The notes under the pieces were generated by a model, which saw nothing but the letters and a program-made list of their open reading frames with translations, had not been told where the DNA came from and made no database searches. Below, piece by piece: positions 19,159 through 30,459 of a DNA stretch of 64,000 nt. Where the stretch lies: NCBI RefSeq assembly GCF_030270605.1, contig NZ_BSYJ01000002.1, positions 310,001 through 374,000 of the forward strand, read 5' to 3'. The number at the start of each line of letters is the position of its first letter. The stretch's first letter is position 1. The translations under genes and the position numbers were made by a program. The DNA is from Biformimicrobium ophioploci (GTDB lineage: Bacteria; Pseudomonadota; Gammaproteobacteria; Pseudomonadales; Cellvibrionaceae).

Positions 19159-20394
19159 ATGGCGCAGGCAAATGAAAATCGAATGATCGTGGGGCTGGAT
19201 ATCGGCACTTCCAAGGTCGTGGCCATCGTGGGTGAGGTTTCACCGACGGGGGAGCTTGAAATTGTCGGCATTGGTTCGCACCGTTCCTCGGGTATGAAGA
19301 AAGGCGTGGTGGTCAATATTGAATCCACCGTGCAGTCGATCCAGCGCGCGGTGGAAGAGGCCGAGTTGATGGCGGGATGCCAGATCCACTCGGTATATGC
19401 CGGTATTGCCGGTAGCCATATTCGCAGCATGAATTCCCACGGCATTGTCGCGATCAAGGATCGCGAGGTGGCGCCGCAGGACCTGGAGCGCGTAATCGAT
19501 GCGGCGCGGGCCGTCGCCATTCCGGCGGACCAGAAAATCCTGCACACCATCCCGCAGGAATACCTGATCGATGAACAGGAAGGCGTGAAGGAGCCGCTGG
19601 GTATGTCTGGTGTGCGCCTGGAAGCCAAAGTGCACCTGGTCACCTGCGCAGTCAATGCGGCGCAGAATATCGAGAAATGTATTCGCCGCTGCGGCCTGGA
19701 AGTGGAAGACATCATCCTGGAGCAGCTGGCGTCGAGCTATGCGGTACTCACCGACGACGAGAAAGAGCTGGGCGTGTGCATGGTGGATATCGGTGGTGGT
19801 ACTACGGACATTGCGATCTTTACCGGCGGCGCTATCCGTCATACCGGTGTGATCCCGATTGCCGGCGACCAGGTCACCAATGATATCGCCATGGCGCTGC
19901 GCACGCCTACGCCGCATGCGGAAGACCTGAAGATCAAATATGCCTGTGCGCTGGCAAAGCTCGCGCGCGAAGGCGAAACCATCAAGGTGCCGGGTGTGGG
20001 TGATCGTGCACCGCGCGACCTGTCCCGCCAGGCACTGGCGGACGTGGTGGAGCCTCGTTACGACGAGCTGTTTACGCTGGTGCAGGCGGAGCTGCGTCGC
20101 AGCGGTTTCGAAGACTTGTGTGCGGCGGGCGTGGTGATCACCGGTGGATCTTCCAAGATGGAAGGGGTGGTGGAACTGGCAGAGGAAATTTTCCATATGC
20201 CGGTACGTCTGGCAACGCCGCAGGGTGTCTCCGGTCTGACCGATATCGTCACCAACTCCATTTACTCCACGGGCGTGGGCCTTCTGCAGTACGCCAGGGA
20301 AAAGGAAGAGGGCGGCATGGTCAGCAAGCCGGTCAAGAAAAATGAAAACCAGTGGTGGGACAAGGTGAAGCACTGGTTCCAGGGCAATCTCTGA
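19159..20394 (+). CDS. ftsA: Cell division protein FtsA
   Basis: About 411 residues, actin fold. The phosphate loops are MIVGLDIGTSKVVAIVGEV at the N-terminus and VDIGGGTTDIAIF near 213. The C-terminal amphipathic helix (WWDKVKHWFQGNL) is the membrane-targeting sequence that ties FtsZ to the membrane. ATG 19159 is preferred over GTG 19150: GAGG lies eight bases upstream of it, and the resulting start MAQANENRMIVGLDIG matches other FtsA proteins. A 111-base AT-rich gap separates it from ftsQ, longer than other gaps in the cluster, so an internal promoter is possible though none is clear. Confidence 0.97.
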   Translation: MAQANENRMIVGLDIGTSKVVAIVGEVSPTGELEIVGIGSHRSSGMKKGVVVNIESTVQSIQRAVEEAELMAGCQIHSVYAGIAGSHIRSMNSHGIVAIKDREVAPQDLERVIDAARAVAIPADQKILHTIPQEYLIDEQEGVKEPLGMSGVRLEAKVHLVTCAVNAAQNIEKCIRRCGLEVEDIILEQLASSYAVLTDDEKELGVCMVDIGGGTTDIAIFTGGAIRHTGVIPIAGDQVTNDIAMALRTPTPHAEDLKIKYACALAKLAREGETIKVPGVGDRAPRDLSRQALADVVEPRYDELFTLVQAELRRSGFEDLCAAGVVITGGSSKMEGVVELAEEIFHMPVRLATPQGVSGLTDIVTNSIYSTGVGLLQYAREKEEGGMVSKPVKKNENQWWDKVKHWFQGNL

Positions 20395-20473
20395 TTGCTC
20401 CGGGATAAGGTTCAAGTTGTTTGGTTGTTTTGTTTTTAAATTGGAAATAAGAGCATAAAAAAGGGGAACAGAA

Positions 20474-21673
20474 ATGTTCGAATTGGTTGATAGCATTCCA
20501 GAAAATGCAGTTATCAAGGTGGTTGGCGTTGGTGGTGGCGGCGGTAACGCCGTGCAGCACATGATCGTCAGCCAGGTTGAGGGTGTGGATTTCATCTGCG
20601 CCAACACCGATGCGCAGGCGCTCAATCGCGTTGAGAACTGCACCATCCTGCAACTGGGGAACGAAATTACCAAGGGTCTCGGCGCGGGCGCCAATCCTGA
20701 AGTGGGTCGTCAGGCTGCACTTGAGGATCGTGAGCGCATCGCCGAGGTTCTGTCCGGTGCGGACATGGTCTTTATTACTGCCGGCATGGGCGGCGGTACC
20801 GGTACCGGTGCTGCGCCGATCGTCGCGGAAATCGCGCGCGAGCTGGGTATTCTCACCGTGGCAGTGGTGACCCGCCCGTTTGTATTCGAAGGCAAAAAGC
20901 GCGCGGCCGTGGCCGATGAGGGTATGCGTGAACTGCAGGGTGCAGTGGATTCCCTGATCACCATCCCCAACGAGCGCCTCATAGAAGTGCTGGGCAACAA
21001 GGTCTCACTGAAGGCTGCGTTCCAGGAAGCCAACAACGTATTGCTGGGTGCAGTACAGGGCGTGGCCGATCTGATCATCCGCCCGGGCATCATCAACGTG
21101 GACTTCGCGGACGTACGCACCGTGATGTCCGAGATGGGCATGGCAATGATGGGCACCGGTTCCGCTACCGGCGAAGACCGCGCACGCGTTGCCGCAGAGA
21201 AGGCGGTACGCAGCCCGCTGCTCGACAACATCAACCTCGAGGGTGCCCGCGGTATCCTGGTCAACATCATTACCGGCACCGCAGAAGGCTGCGAGTTGGG
21301 TCTGGGTGAATTCTCCGAGGTCGGTGACCTGGTGGGTGAATTCGCATCTCCTGAGGCGACTGTCGTGGTGGGTACCGCGGTGGACGAGTCTTTGGGTGAA
21401 GAGCTGCGCGTAACCGTGGTTGCTACCGGTCTCGGTGAAGTGGTTGCCGCAGCACCGGCGCGTCCGCAGAAGGTTGTGGACAACACCCGTGCGCCGGCGC
21501 GTCCGAGCCGTGACGCACACGACCAGACTGCTGCGCGTCAACAGGCGCCTGAGCGCCAGCCAGTAACTGATCGACGCCAGCCGGTTACAAGCCAGCAAAA
21601 CCCGCTGGGTGGCGCGGAGCCGGATATGGAATATCTCGATATTCCGGCTTTCCTGCGCCGCCAAGCCGATTAA
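20474..21673 (+). CDS. ftsZ: Cell division GTPase FtsZ
   Basis: 399 residues. The tubulin signature GMGGGTGTGAAP is near residue 104, preceded by GVGGGGGNAVQHM, with NVDFADVRTVMSEMGMAMMG downstream. A disordered Arg/Gln/Pro-rich linker (about 320-385) leads to the conserved C-terminal peptide YLDIPAFLRRQAD that binds FtsA and ZipA. It forms the Z-ring. AAAAAGGGGAACAGAA precedes the ATG. Confidence 0.99.
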   Translation: MFELVDSIPENAVIKVVGVGGGGGNAVQHMIVSQVEGVDFICANTDAQALNRVENCTILQLGNEITKGLGAGANPEVGRQAALEDRERIAEVLSGADMVFITAGMGGGTGTGAAPIVAEIARELGILTVAVVTRPFVFEGKKRAAVADEGMRELQGAVDSLITIPNERLIEVLGNKVSLKAAFQEANNVLLGAVQGVADLIIRPGIINVDFADVRTVMSEMGMAMMGTGSATGEDRARVAAEKAVRSPLLDNINLEGARGILVNIITGTAEGCELGLGEFSEVGDLVGEFASPEATVVVGTAVDESLGEELRVTVVATGLGEVVAAAPARPQKVVDNTRAPARPSRDAHDQTAARQQAPERQPVTDRRQPVTSQQNPLGGAEPDMEYLDIPAFLRRQAD

Positions 21674-22031
21674 GGCCAGCAAGAGGCGGTTTGTTTTATT
21701 TATGCTCTCGCCCAAGGATGGGCGGCTCGGGGGAGGGGTGGCAATTGCGCCACCCCGACCAGCGGGTTTAGGAGTAATCAGGAGGTGAACGGAAAGCGGT
21801 ACGAGCAATAACCCGATCACATAATGGGCGCATAAATTGCCTTTGGGCTATGTTTAAGAAGGCGGCAGGCTTTAACTACCGTGAGCTGGAGCGCGACATT
21901 AAGGGAAACTGACAGGTCGCGACTGAAATCACCATATTGGTTATTTCGCGCCAACTCTGCTATTATTGCCGGCTTGATTCGGACTCGGGTACAGCTTAGC
22001 GACCCCATTATTAGTGGAATTCGAACCGCAA
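21674..22031. other. Non-coding region between ftsZ and lpxC
   Basis: No gene. It contains a perfect hairpin at 21735-21756 (GGGGTGGC-AATTGC-GCCACCCC) with no U-run after it, so a classical intrinsic terminator is not supported, although a Rho-assisted or pausing role is possible. A promoter for lpxC lies at the right-hand end. Confidence 0.6.
21937..21966 (+). promoter_or_regulatory. Probable lpxC promoter (extended -10)
   Basis: TTGGTT (21937-21942) and TATTAT (21961-21966) are 18 bases apart, and TGC directly before the -10 box gives an extended -10. The predicted start is near 21973, about 60 bases before lpxC. Confidence 0.5.
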
Positions 22032-22943
22032 ATGATTAAACAGCGTACATTGAAGAATGCCATTCGGGCGACCGGTGTTGGTCTGCACACTGGCCAGAAA
22101 GTTGTTCTTACGCTCAAGCCTGCACCGGTTAACTCCGGTATTGTGTTCCGTCGTGTAGATCTGGACCCGGTGGTCGAGATTGAAGCCAAGGCGGAAAACG
22201 TCGGCGACACCATGCTCAACACCACCCTGGTAAAGGGTGACGTGCGCGTATCTACCGTTGAGCACCTGCTGTCCGCAATGGCGGGCCTCGGTATCGATAA
22301 CGCAGTCGTCGAGCTGACTTCCCCGGAAGTGCCGATCATGGACGGCAGTGCCGGTCCGTTTGTATTCCTTATCCAGTCTGCTGGTATCCAGGAGCAGGCT
22401 GCACCGAAGCGCTACCTGCGCATCAAGAAGCCGGTGACCATCGAAGACGGCGACAAGAAGGTCAGCTTCCTGCCGTTCGACGGTTTCAAGGTTTCCTTTA
22501 CCATTGATTTCGACCACCCGGTATTCCAGGGCCGCAACCTGAGTTCCTCCGTGGACTTCTCCAGCACCTCCTTCGTCAAAGAAGTGAGCCGCGCCCGTAC
22601 CTTCGGCTTTATGCACGAGATCGAGTACCTGCGCTCCAAGGGCCTGGTACAGGGTGGCAGCGTTGACAACGCCATCGTGGTGGACCAGTACCGCATCCTC
22701 AACGAGGGCGGCCTCCGCTACGAAGACGAATTCGTCAAGCACAAGATTCTCGACGCCATCGGCGACCTGTACCTGCTGGGTACCAGCCTGATCGGCGAGT
22801 TCCAGGCCTACAAGTCTGGCCATGCACTGAACAACAAATCCCTGCGCCAGCTGATGGCACAGGAAGACGCCTGGGAAATGGTGACCTTCGACACAGAAGA
22901 AGAGGCGCCCATTTCCTACGTGAAGCCAATTTTGGCGGTGTAA
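22032..22943 (+). CDS. lpxC: UDP-3-O-acyl-N-acetylglucosamine deacetylase LpxC
   Basis: 303 residues, the usual length. It begins [24 protein letters not shown], and this conserved start favours ATG 22032 over an in-frame GTG at 22014. Zinc-site motifs are [17 protein letters not shown] near residue 75 and [14 protein letters not shown] near 236, with SGHALNN near the end. LpxC performs the first committed step of lipid A synthesis. It follows ftsZ, as in E. coli, but has its own promoter. A strong terminator follows. Confidence 0.98.
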   Translation: MIKQRTLKNAIRATGVGLHTGQKVVLTLKPAPVNSGIVFRRVDLDPVVEIEAKAENVGDTMLNTTLVKGDVRVSTVEHLLSAMAGLGIDNAVVELTSPEVPIMDGSAGPFVFLIQSAGIQEQAAPKRYLRIKKPVTIEDGDKKVSFLPFDGFKVSFTIDFDHPVFQGRNLSSSVDFSSTSFVKEVSRARTFGFMHEIEYLRSKGLVQGGSVDNAIVVDQYRILNEGGLRYEDEFVKHKILDAIGDLYLLGTSLIGEFQAYKSGHALNNKSLRQLMAQEDAWEMVTFDTEEEAPISYVKPILAV

Positions 22944-22949
22944 GAAAAC

Positions 22950-22980
22950 AAGGCTGGCAGCTCACTGCCGGCCTTTTTTC
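22950..22980 (+). terminator. Intrinsic terminator after lpxC
   Basis: AAGGCTGGCAG and CTGCCGGCCTT pair around a CTCA loop with one mismatch, followed by six T. It begins 7 bases after the lpxC stop. Confidence 0.85.
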
Positions 22981-23142
22981 ATTTTTGGGGTATTGATTTC
23001 GGTTGAACCCGGTGCCATATAAAAGGCAATCGGTAACCGATTTGACAGGGGTGGGAGCACCAGGGGGATTTCCCCGGGCTTTCGCAAATATAAAGATAAC
23101 TTCAGCAGAGGTCAGCGCTGCCGTCAGAGCAGTGAACGCCCG

Positions 23143-24075
23143 ATGAAAGTCATCGTATTAAGTGGCCGCGAAGCCAAGTCTCGTACATTCAACCTCGGCA
23201 CCTGGAGCAAGGCGCTGGTGGGTCTGTGCGTGCTCGGTTTACCCGTGGGCGCGTTCCTGCTGGGGGCTAACCTGCCCGCGCAGGAAACTGACCTGTTTGA
23301 TGCCCGTACCACGAATGCCTGGCACAAGGCCCTGCGCAAGCAGCAGTCGGACGTGGCCGATGCCGAGCAGGAAGCCAAAGAACAGCTGACCGCACTGACC
23401 CTGAAACTGGGTGAGATGCAGGCACGCCTGACCCGTCTCGATGCCCTGGGTGAGCGACTGGTTTCCATCGCCAAGCTCGACAAGGGCGAATTCCAGTTCG
23501 GCACCATGCCGGCCATGGGTGGCCCTGACGCAATCGCCGAAGTGGGCGAGCTGCCGTACCAGCCGCCGGAGTTCGTGAGTGTCCTCAATGGCCTCGCGCA
23601 CCAGATCGACGATCGCCAGTCGCAGCTCGATACCCTGGAAGCCCTGATGTCCCGGCGCAAGCTGGATGACGACATGTTCCTGGCCGGGCGCCCGATCAAG
23701 AAGGGCTGGATGTCCTCCCGCTATGGTTATCGCACCGACCCGTTCAATGGCAACCGCGCCTGGCACGGTGGTGTGGATTTCGCCGGCAAGAAGGGTGCCG
23801 ACGTGGTGGCGGTTGCTGCCGGCGTGGTGACCTGGGCTGACAACCGTTACGGCTACGGCCAGATGGTCGAAATCAACCACGGCAACGGTTACAAAACACG
23901 CTACGGCCACAATTCCCAGCTGAAAGTGAAGCTTGGCGACATTGTGAAGAAGGGCGAAACCGTCGCCCTGATGGGTTCCAGCGGTCGCTCGACCGGCCCG
24001 CACGTGCACTTCGAGGTCTACAAGAACGGCCGCCCGGTAAACCCGGCAACCTATATCCGCCGCACCGGGCGCTGA
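23143..24075 (+). CDS. M23 family metallopeptidase (LytM-type)
   Basis: 310 residues. A short cytoplasmic N-terminus, one transmembrane helix (about 26-45) and a helical coiled-coil stretch (about 60-110) lead to a C-terminal LytM domain with zinc ligands in WHGGVDFAG (HxxxD) and HVHFEV (HxH), and a catalytic His in YGHNSQL. All active-site residues are present, so a peptidoglycan endopeptidase is likely, acting in the periplasm. It occupies the position held by secM in E. coli, between lpxC and secA. The same place is taken by an M23 gene in Pseudomonas. ATG 23143; a palindrome upstream may be an operator. Confidence 0.9.
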   Translation: MKVIVLSGREAKSRTFNLGTWSKALVGLCVLGLPVGAFLLGANLPAQETDLFDARTTNAWHKALRKQQSDVADAEQEAKEQLTALTLKLGEMQARLTRLDALGERLVSIAKLDKGEFQFGTMPAMGGPDAIAEVGELPYQPPEFVSVLNGLAHQIDDRQSQLDTLEALMSRRKLDDDMFLAGRPIKKGWMSSRYGYRTDPFNGNRAWHGGVDFAGKKGADVVAVAAGVVTWADNRYGYGQMVEINHGNGYKTRYGHNSQLKVKLGDIVKKGETVALMGSSGRSTGPHVHFEVYKNGRPVNPATYIRRTGR

Positions 24076-24173
24076 ATTCCCTCCCCAACTTGCGACTCAG
24101 CGCGCCTTACTGTTTACTTGCATCCTCCGGCGCAGGCCTACTGCGCTGCTATCAATAAAGTGGTTTTATAAGA

Positions 24174-26903
<2,730 letters not shown>

Positions 26904-26918
26904 GGCTGGTAGATTTTG

Positions 26919-26943
26919 AAAAGGGGCCTCAGGCCCCTTTTTT
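26919..26943 (+). terminator. Intrinsic terminator after secA
   Basis: AAGGGGCCT and AGGCCCCTT form a near-loopless perfect palindrome centred at about 26930, followed by a run of T. It closes the dcw-secA region before argJ. Confidence 0.85.
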
Positions 26944-26982
26944 AATGTGTATGGAAATTAGAAGTAAAAGGAATTCACAAGA

Positions 26983-28191
26983 ATGACTGACCAGAAAATA
27001 CAGCCGGCAGCGGTAGAGGGAGTTGAGTTGGCGGCCTACCCGGCGCGCATCAAACAGTGGGACAGGGACGACCTGGTGCTGGTCAACATCTGCGAGGGCG
27101 CGACCGTCGCCGCTACCTTCACCCAGAATCGTTTCTGTGCGGCACCGGTCACGATTGCCAAGGAGCACCTGGCTGCGGGCCCAGCGCGGGCACTGATCAT
27201 CAACGCCGGCAATGCCAATGCCTGTACCGGCGAGCGCGGCCTGGCCGACGCCAAAGCCAGCTGTGCCAAGGTGGCGGAGGTGCTTGATGTACAGGCAGAA
27301 CAGGTGCTGCCGTTCAGCACCGGCGTTATCGGTGAATACCTGCCGATGGAAAAAATCCTGGAAGCAATCCCGCAGGCATCTGCCAAATTCAGTGGTGATT
27401 GGGAGCCGGCCGCGCGTGCGATCATGACCACGGACACGGTACACAAGTTGGCGAGCCGCCAGGTAGAGATTGATGGTGTCACGGTAACCGTCAGCGGTAT
27501 GTCCAAGGGCTCCGGCATGATCCACCCGGATATGGCCACCATGCTCGCTTACATTGCTACCGATGCGCCGGTTGCGCAGGAGCTGCTGCAGGCGCTGGTA
27601 CGCAGGGCCGTCAACGCGTCTTTCAATCGTATCTCAGTGGACGGAGATACTTCCACCAACGACGCTTGCGTGTTGATCGCGACTGGTAAGGCTGGCTTGC
27701 CGGAGTTTACCGATGCAGGCGACCAGGGTTATGCCGATTTGGAAGCGGCGGTAATCGACGTACACCGCGAGCTGGCACAGGCCATTGTCAAAGATGGTGA
27801 GGGCGCGTCCAAATTTGTCACTCTGGATATCCGCGGGGGTACTTCGTCTGATGAGTCTCTGGCAGTCGGTCGTGCGCTCGCCGTCTCACCGCTTGTAAAG
27901 ACAGCGCTCTACGCATCAGACCCGAACTGGGGCCGCTTGGTGGCTGCCATTGGCAATGCCGGCATTGCAGACCTGGATCCAGTACGCGTCAGCGTCTATC
28001 TGGATGATGTGCAGATTGTCGAGCATGGCGGCCGCGCCGCCAGCTATACCGAAGAGGCGGGGCAGGCTGTGGTGGATAAGGCAGCGTTTACGATCCGGGT
28101 AGAGCTCGGTCGCGGTAATGCGGATGAAGTGCTGTGGACCTGCGACCTTTCTCATGATTACGTCACCATCAACGCGGAATACCGTACCTGA
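26983..28191 (+). CDS. argJ: Bifunctional ornithine acetyltransferase / N-acetylglutamate synthase ArgJ
   Basis: 402 residues. The autoproteolysis site lies in KGSGMIHPDMATMLAYIATDA, cleaved before the Thr of the ATM sequence to give alpha and beta chains with an N-terminal Thr nucleophile. DGDTSTNDACVLIATG and YASDPNWGRLVAAIGNAGI are conserved ArgJ motifs. It recycles acetyl groups in arginine synthesis. Whether it also makes N-acetylglutamate from acetyl-CoA cannot be told by eye. A mutT-like gene follows after 15 bases. Confidence 0.97.
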   Translation: MTDQKIQPAAVEGVELAAYPARIKQWDRDDLVLVNICEGATVAATFTQNRFCAAPVTIAKEHLAAGPARALIINAGNANACTGERGLADAKASCAKVAEVLDVQAEQVLPFSTGVIGEYLPMEKILEAIPQASAKFSGDWEPAARAIMTTDTVHKLASRQVEIDGVTVTVSGMSKGSGMIHPDMATMLAYIATDAPVAQELLQALVRRAVNASFNRISVDGDTSTNDACVLIATGKAGLPEFTDAGDQGYADLEAAVIDVHRELAQAIVKDGEGASKFVTLDIRGGTSSDESLAVGRALAVSPLVKTALYASDPNWGRLVAAIGNAGIADLDPVRVSVYLDDVQIVEHGGRAASYTEEAGQAVVDKAAFTIRVELGRGNADEVLWTCDLSHDYVTINAEYRT

Positions 28192-28206
28192 CGGGAATAA
28201 ATTGAA

Positions 28207-28626
28207 GTGACCGTAAAAATTATCAATCCGTTACCGAAAGTGCATGTTGCGGTTGGAGTCATTATCGACCGTGACAACCGCATCCTGATTTCCAAGCGTC
28301 ACAATCATTTGCATATGGGCGGCCGCTGGGAATTTCCCGGCGGCAAGCTGGATGATGAAGAAGATGTGCAAGGTGCGCTGGCGCGCGAGCTGCTGGAAGA
28401 GCTGTCCATCGAAGTGAGAGCCTCCGCACCGCTGATCGTGGTGGAGCACGACTATGGCGAAAAGGTCGTACTACTGGATGTCTGGTGGGTGCACGATTTT
28501 GCCGGCGAGCCGCATGGTGCGGAGGGGCAGGAAGTGCGTTGGGTGAGTGTGGAGGAACTGGGTGATTACCAGTTCCCGGACGCGAATACGCCGATAGTAG
28601 AGGCTGTTAGAAAGGCCCTGAGTTAG
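28207..28626 (+). CDS. mutT: MutT-like Nudix hydrolase (8-oxo-dGTP diphosphatase)
   Basis: 139 residues, GTG start. The Nudix box runs GKLDDEEDVQGALARELLEELSI near residues 51-73: all acidic and Arg residues of GX5EX7REUXEEXGU are kept, but the late Gly is Ser. HVAVGVIIDRDNRILISKRHNHLHMGGRWEFPGGKL is close to MutT, which removes 8-oxo-dGTP from the nucleotide pool. secA-argJ-mutT order is common in Pseudomonas relatives, where this gene is called mutT. It may also have thiamine phosphate-type or broader substrates, since the C-terminal TMP synthase domain of the fused form is absent. It converges with yacG. Confidence 0.87.
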   Translation: MTVKIINPLPKVHVAVGVIIDRDNRILISKRHNHLHMGGRWEFPGGKLDDEEDVQGALARELLEELSIEVRASAPLIVVEHDYGEKVVLLDVWWVHDFAGEPHGAEGQEVRWVSVEELGDYQFPDANTPIVEAVRKALS

Positions 28627-28629
28627 TAT

Positions 28630-28833
28630 TCAATGATGAGTGGGGTTATCGAGATCTTCACTCATCACGTCATCAAAGACCGGCGAGCCTTCTATTCTAT
28701 GGCTCTCGCTAGCCCAGTCACCCAGATCAATCAACTTGCAGCGCTCAGAGCAGAACGGCCGGTGCGGATTCTCCGGAGAAAACTCGGTCGCTTTCTTGCA
28801 GATCGGGCAGTTCACCTTTGCCGGCTTTTTCAC
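28630..28833 (-). CDS. yacG: DNA gyrase inhibitor YacG (zinc protein)
   Basis: 67 residues. The four zinc ligands are in [12 protein letters not shown] and [18 protein letters not shown], the standard YacG pattern. YacG binds GyrB and blocks DNA binding by gyrase. It is the last gene of the pilB-pilC-pilD-coaE-yacG run, 98 bases after coaE, as in Pseudomonas. Confidence 0.95.
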   Translation of the reverse strand: MKKPAKVNCPICKKATEFSPENPHRPFCSERCKLIDLGDWASESHRIEGSPVFDDVMSEDLDNPTHH

Positions 28834-28931
28834 AACACATTCCTTAAATAAATCTTTGAGTTGGTCTGCGTAGACACTAGGCGCATTTTAATCGAATCGG
28901 CCCTGCGATCCAAAAGGTGGCTTAAAGCGGC

Positions 28932-29531
28932 CTATTGGCGTGCAGCCAGCGCCAGGTATTCGAGATGGAGTTTGCCCACCTGCGCCTGTAGGGATTGGAG
29001 GGTGCCGCTGTTATCGATCACATCATCGGCACGCTCAAGGCGCTTCTCACGCGGCATCTGCGCGGCCATGATGGCCCGGATTTGCTGTTCATTGTTTTTA
29101 TCGCGCGCAGTCGCGCGGGCGAGTTGCACATCCTCCGGCACATCGACCACGCAGTTGCGGTTAGTCAGCTCGTGCTGTTCGGTTTCAAACAGCAGCGGGG
29201 TTTCCAGAATGGCGTAGGCGCTGGTGGCGCTCTGCAGGCGTGCGATGGTTTCCTCGCGGATCAGCGGGTGCAGCAATGCTTCCAGCCATTCACGTTTTGA
29301 CGGGTCTGTGAACACCTGCTCGCGCAACCAGGCCCGGTCCAGCTCTCCGCTTTCCGCAATCGCCTCAGGGCCGAAATAGTCTGCGATCTTGGTGAGGGCA
29401 GGCCTGCCGGGCTCTACCACCACGCGGGCCATCTGGTCCGCATCGACCACAGTAATGCTATGCTCCTGGAAGTAGCCGGCAGCGGCGGACTTGCCGCTGC
29501 CGATACCGCCTGTCAGGCCGACGATAAACAC
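28932..29531 (-). CDS. coaE: Dephospho-CoA kinase CoaE
   Basis: 199 residues. The P-loop GLTGGIGSGKSAAAGYF is at the N-terminus, followed by DADQMARVVVEPGRPAL and LHPLIREE, standard for CoaE. It phosphorylates dephospho-CoA in the last step of coenzyme A synthesis. It lies 6 bases after pilD, presumably in the same transcript. Confidence 0.97.
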   Translation of the reverse strand: MFIVGLTGGIGSGKSAAAGYFQEHSITVVDADQMARVVVEPGRPALTKIADYFGPEAIAESGELDRAWLREQVFTDPSKREWLEALLHPLIREETIARLQSATSAYAILETPLLFETEQHELTNRNCVVDVPEDVQLARATARDKNNEQQIRAIMAAQMPREKRLERADDVIDNSGTLQSLQAQVGKLHLEYLALAARQ

Positions 29532-29537
29532 GGGGGC

Positions 29538-30422
29538 TTACTGGCCCAGGCCGGAGACGGCCATATACCAGTCCCAGATCTCTGTGCCCCACAGCATCGC
29601 AATCCAGCCCGCACCGGCCAGGAACGGGCCGAAGGCAATCGGCAGGTTCTTGTCGCGTCCGGCAATCAACGTCCAGGTGATACCCACTACGGCACCAACG
29701 CCGGCGGACAGGATGATCACCAGCGGCAGGATCTGCCAGCCAAGCCAGGCACCGATAGCGGCAAGGATCTTGAAATCTCCCGCGCCCATGCCTTCCTTGC
29801 CGGTGATGAGTTTGAACAGGTGGTACACGGACCAAAGCGCGAGGTAACCTGCGATCGCACCGATCACAGCGTCCTGCAGCGACGTGAACACACCGAAGAT
29901 ATTGAACAGCAACCCGGTCCACAGCAATGGCAGGGTGATGTCGTCCGGTAAAAGGTGGTGGTCAAAGTCAATGCCGGTGAGCGCTACCAGTGCCCAGGTA
30001 AACAGGATGGCGCCGGCAGCCTGCCAGGTAGGGCCGAAGTGCCACACCACGAACGCGGTCAAGAGGCCAGTGATCAGTTCCACACCCGGGTAGCGTGCAG
30101 AAATTCGGGTGCCACAGTTACCGCATTTTCCGCCCAGCATCAGGTAGCTGATCAGCGGGATGTTGTGCCAGGGCTTGATCTCCGCCTCGCACTTGGGGCA
30201 GTGGGAATGGGGTAGCACCAGGTTGAATGGGGCTTCAAGATCCGCCTTGTCTGCTTTGCATAATGGCAGATCAAAATGCTCGTGATAGCCCAGCTTGAAC
30301 TCCCGCTCCATCATTAGTGGTAAGCGGTAGATAACTACATTCAGGAAGCTGCCAACCAGCAGCCCTAAAACAAAAGCGCTGCCTAAAAGCAGCGCCTTGT
30401 TCGCAAACAGCGTTTCTAACAT
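29538..30422 (-). CDS. pilD: Type IV prepilin peptidase / N-methyltransferase PilD
   Basis: 294 residues, multi-spanning. The N-terminal methylase part has the zinc-binding pairs CPKCEAEIKPWHNIPLISYLMLGGKCGNCGTRIS. The catalytic aspartates are in GIDFDHHLLPDDITLP and GMGAGDFKILAAIGAWLG. PilD cleaves the short leader of type IV prepilins (and type II secretion pseudopilins) and methylates the new N-terminus. Its substrates include the two pilins at 33772 and 34813. It follows pilC by 37 bases. Confidence 0.97.
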   Translation of the reverse strand: MLETLFANKALLLGSAFVLGLLVGSFLNVVIYRLPLMMEREFKLGYHEHFDLPLCKADKADLEAPFNLVLPHSHCPKCEAEIKPWHNIPLISYLMLGGKCGNCGTRISARYPGVELITGLLTAFVVWHFGPTWQAAGAILFTWALVALTGIDFDHHLLPDDITLPLLWTGLLFNIFGVFTSLQDAVIGAIAGYLALWSVYHLFKLITGKEGMGAGDFKILAAIGAWLGWQILPLVIILSAGVGAVVGITWTLIAGRDKNLPIAFGPFLAGAGWIAMLWGTEIWDWYMAVSGLGQ

Positions 30423-30459
30423 ATCTTCTTATTCTTAAGGCTGTTTCTTAAAAGTCTCT

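Noticed and set aside
21735-21756. Perfect GC-rich hairpin after ftsZ as an intrinsic terminator
   Set aside because: There is no U-run after the stem, so I recorded it only as part of the non-coding region.
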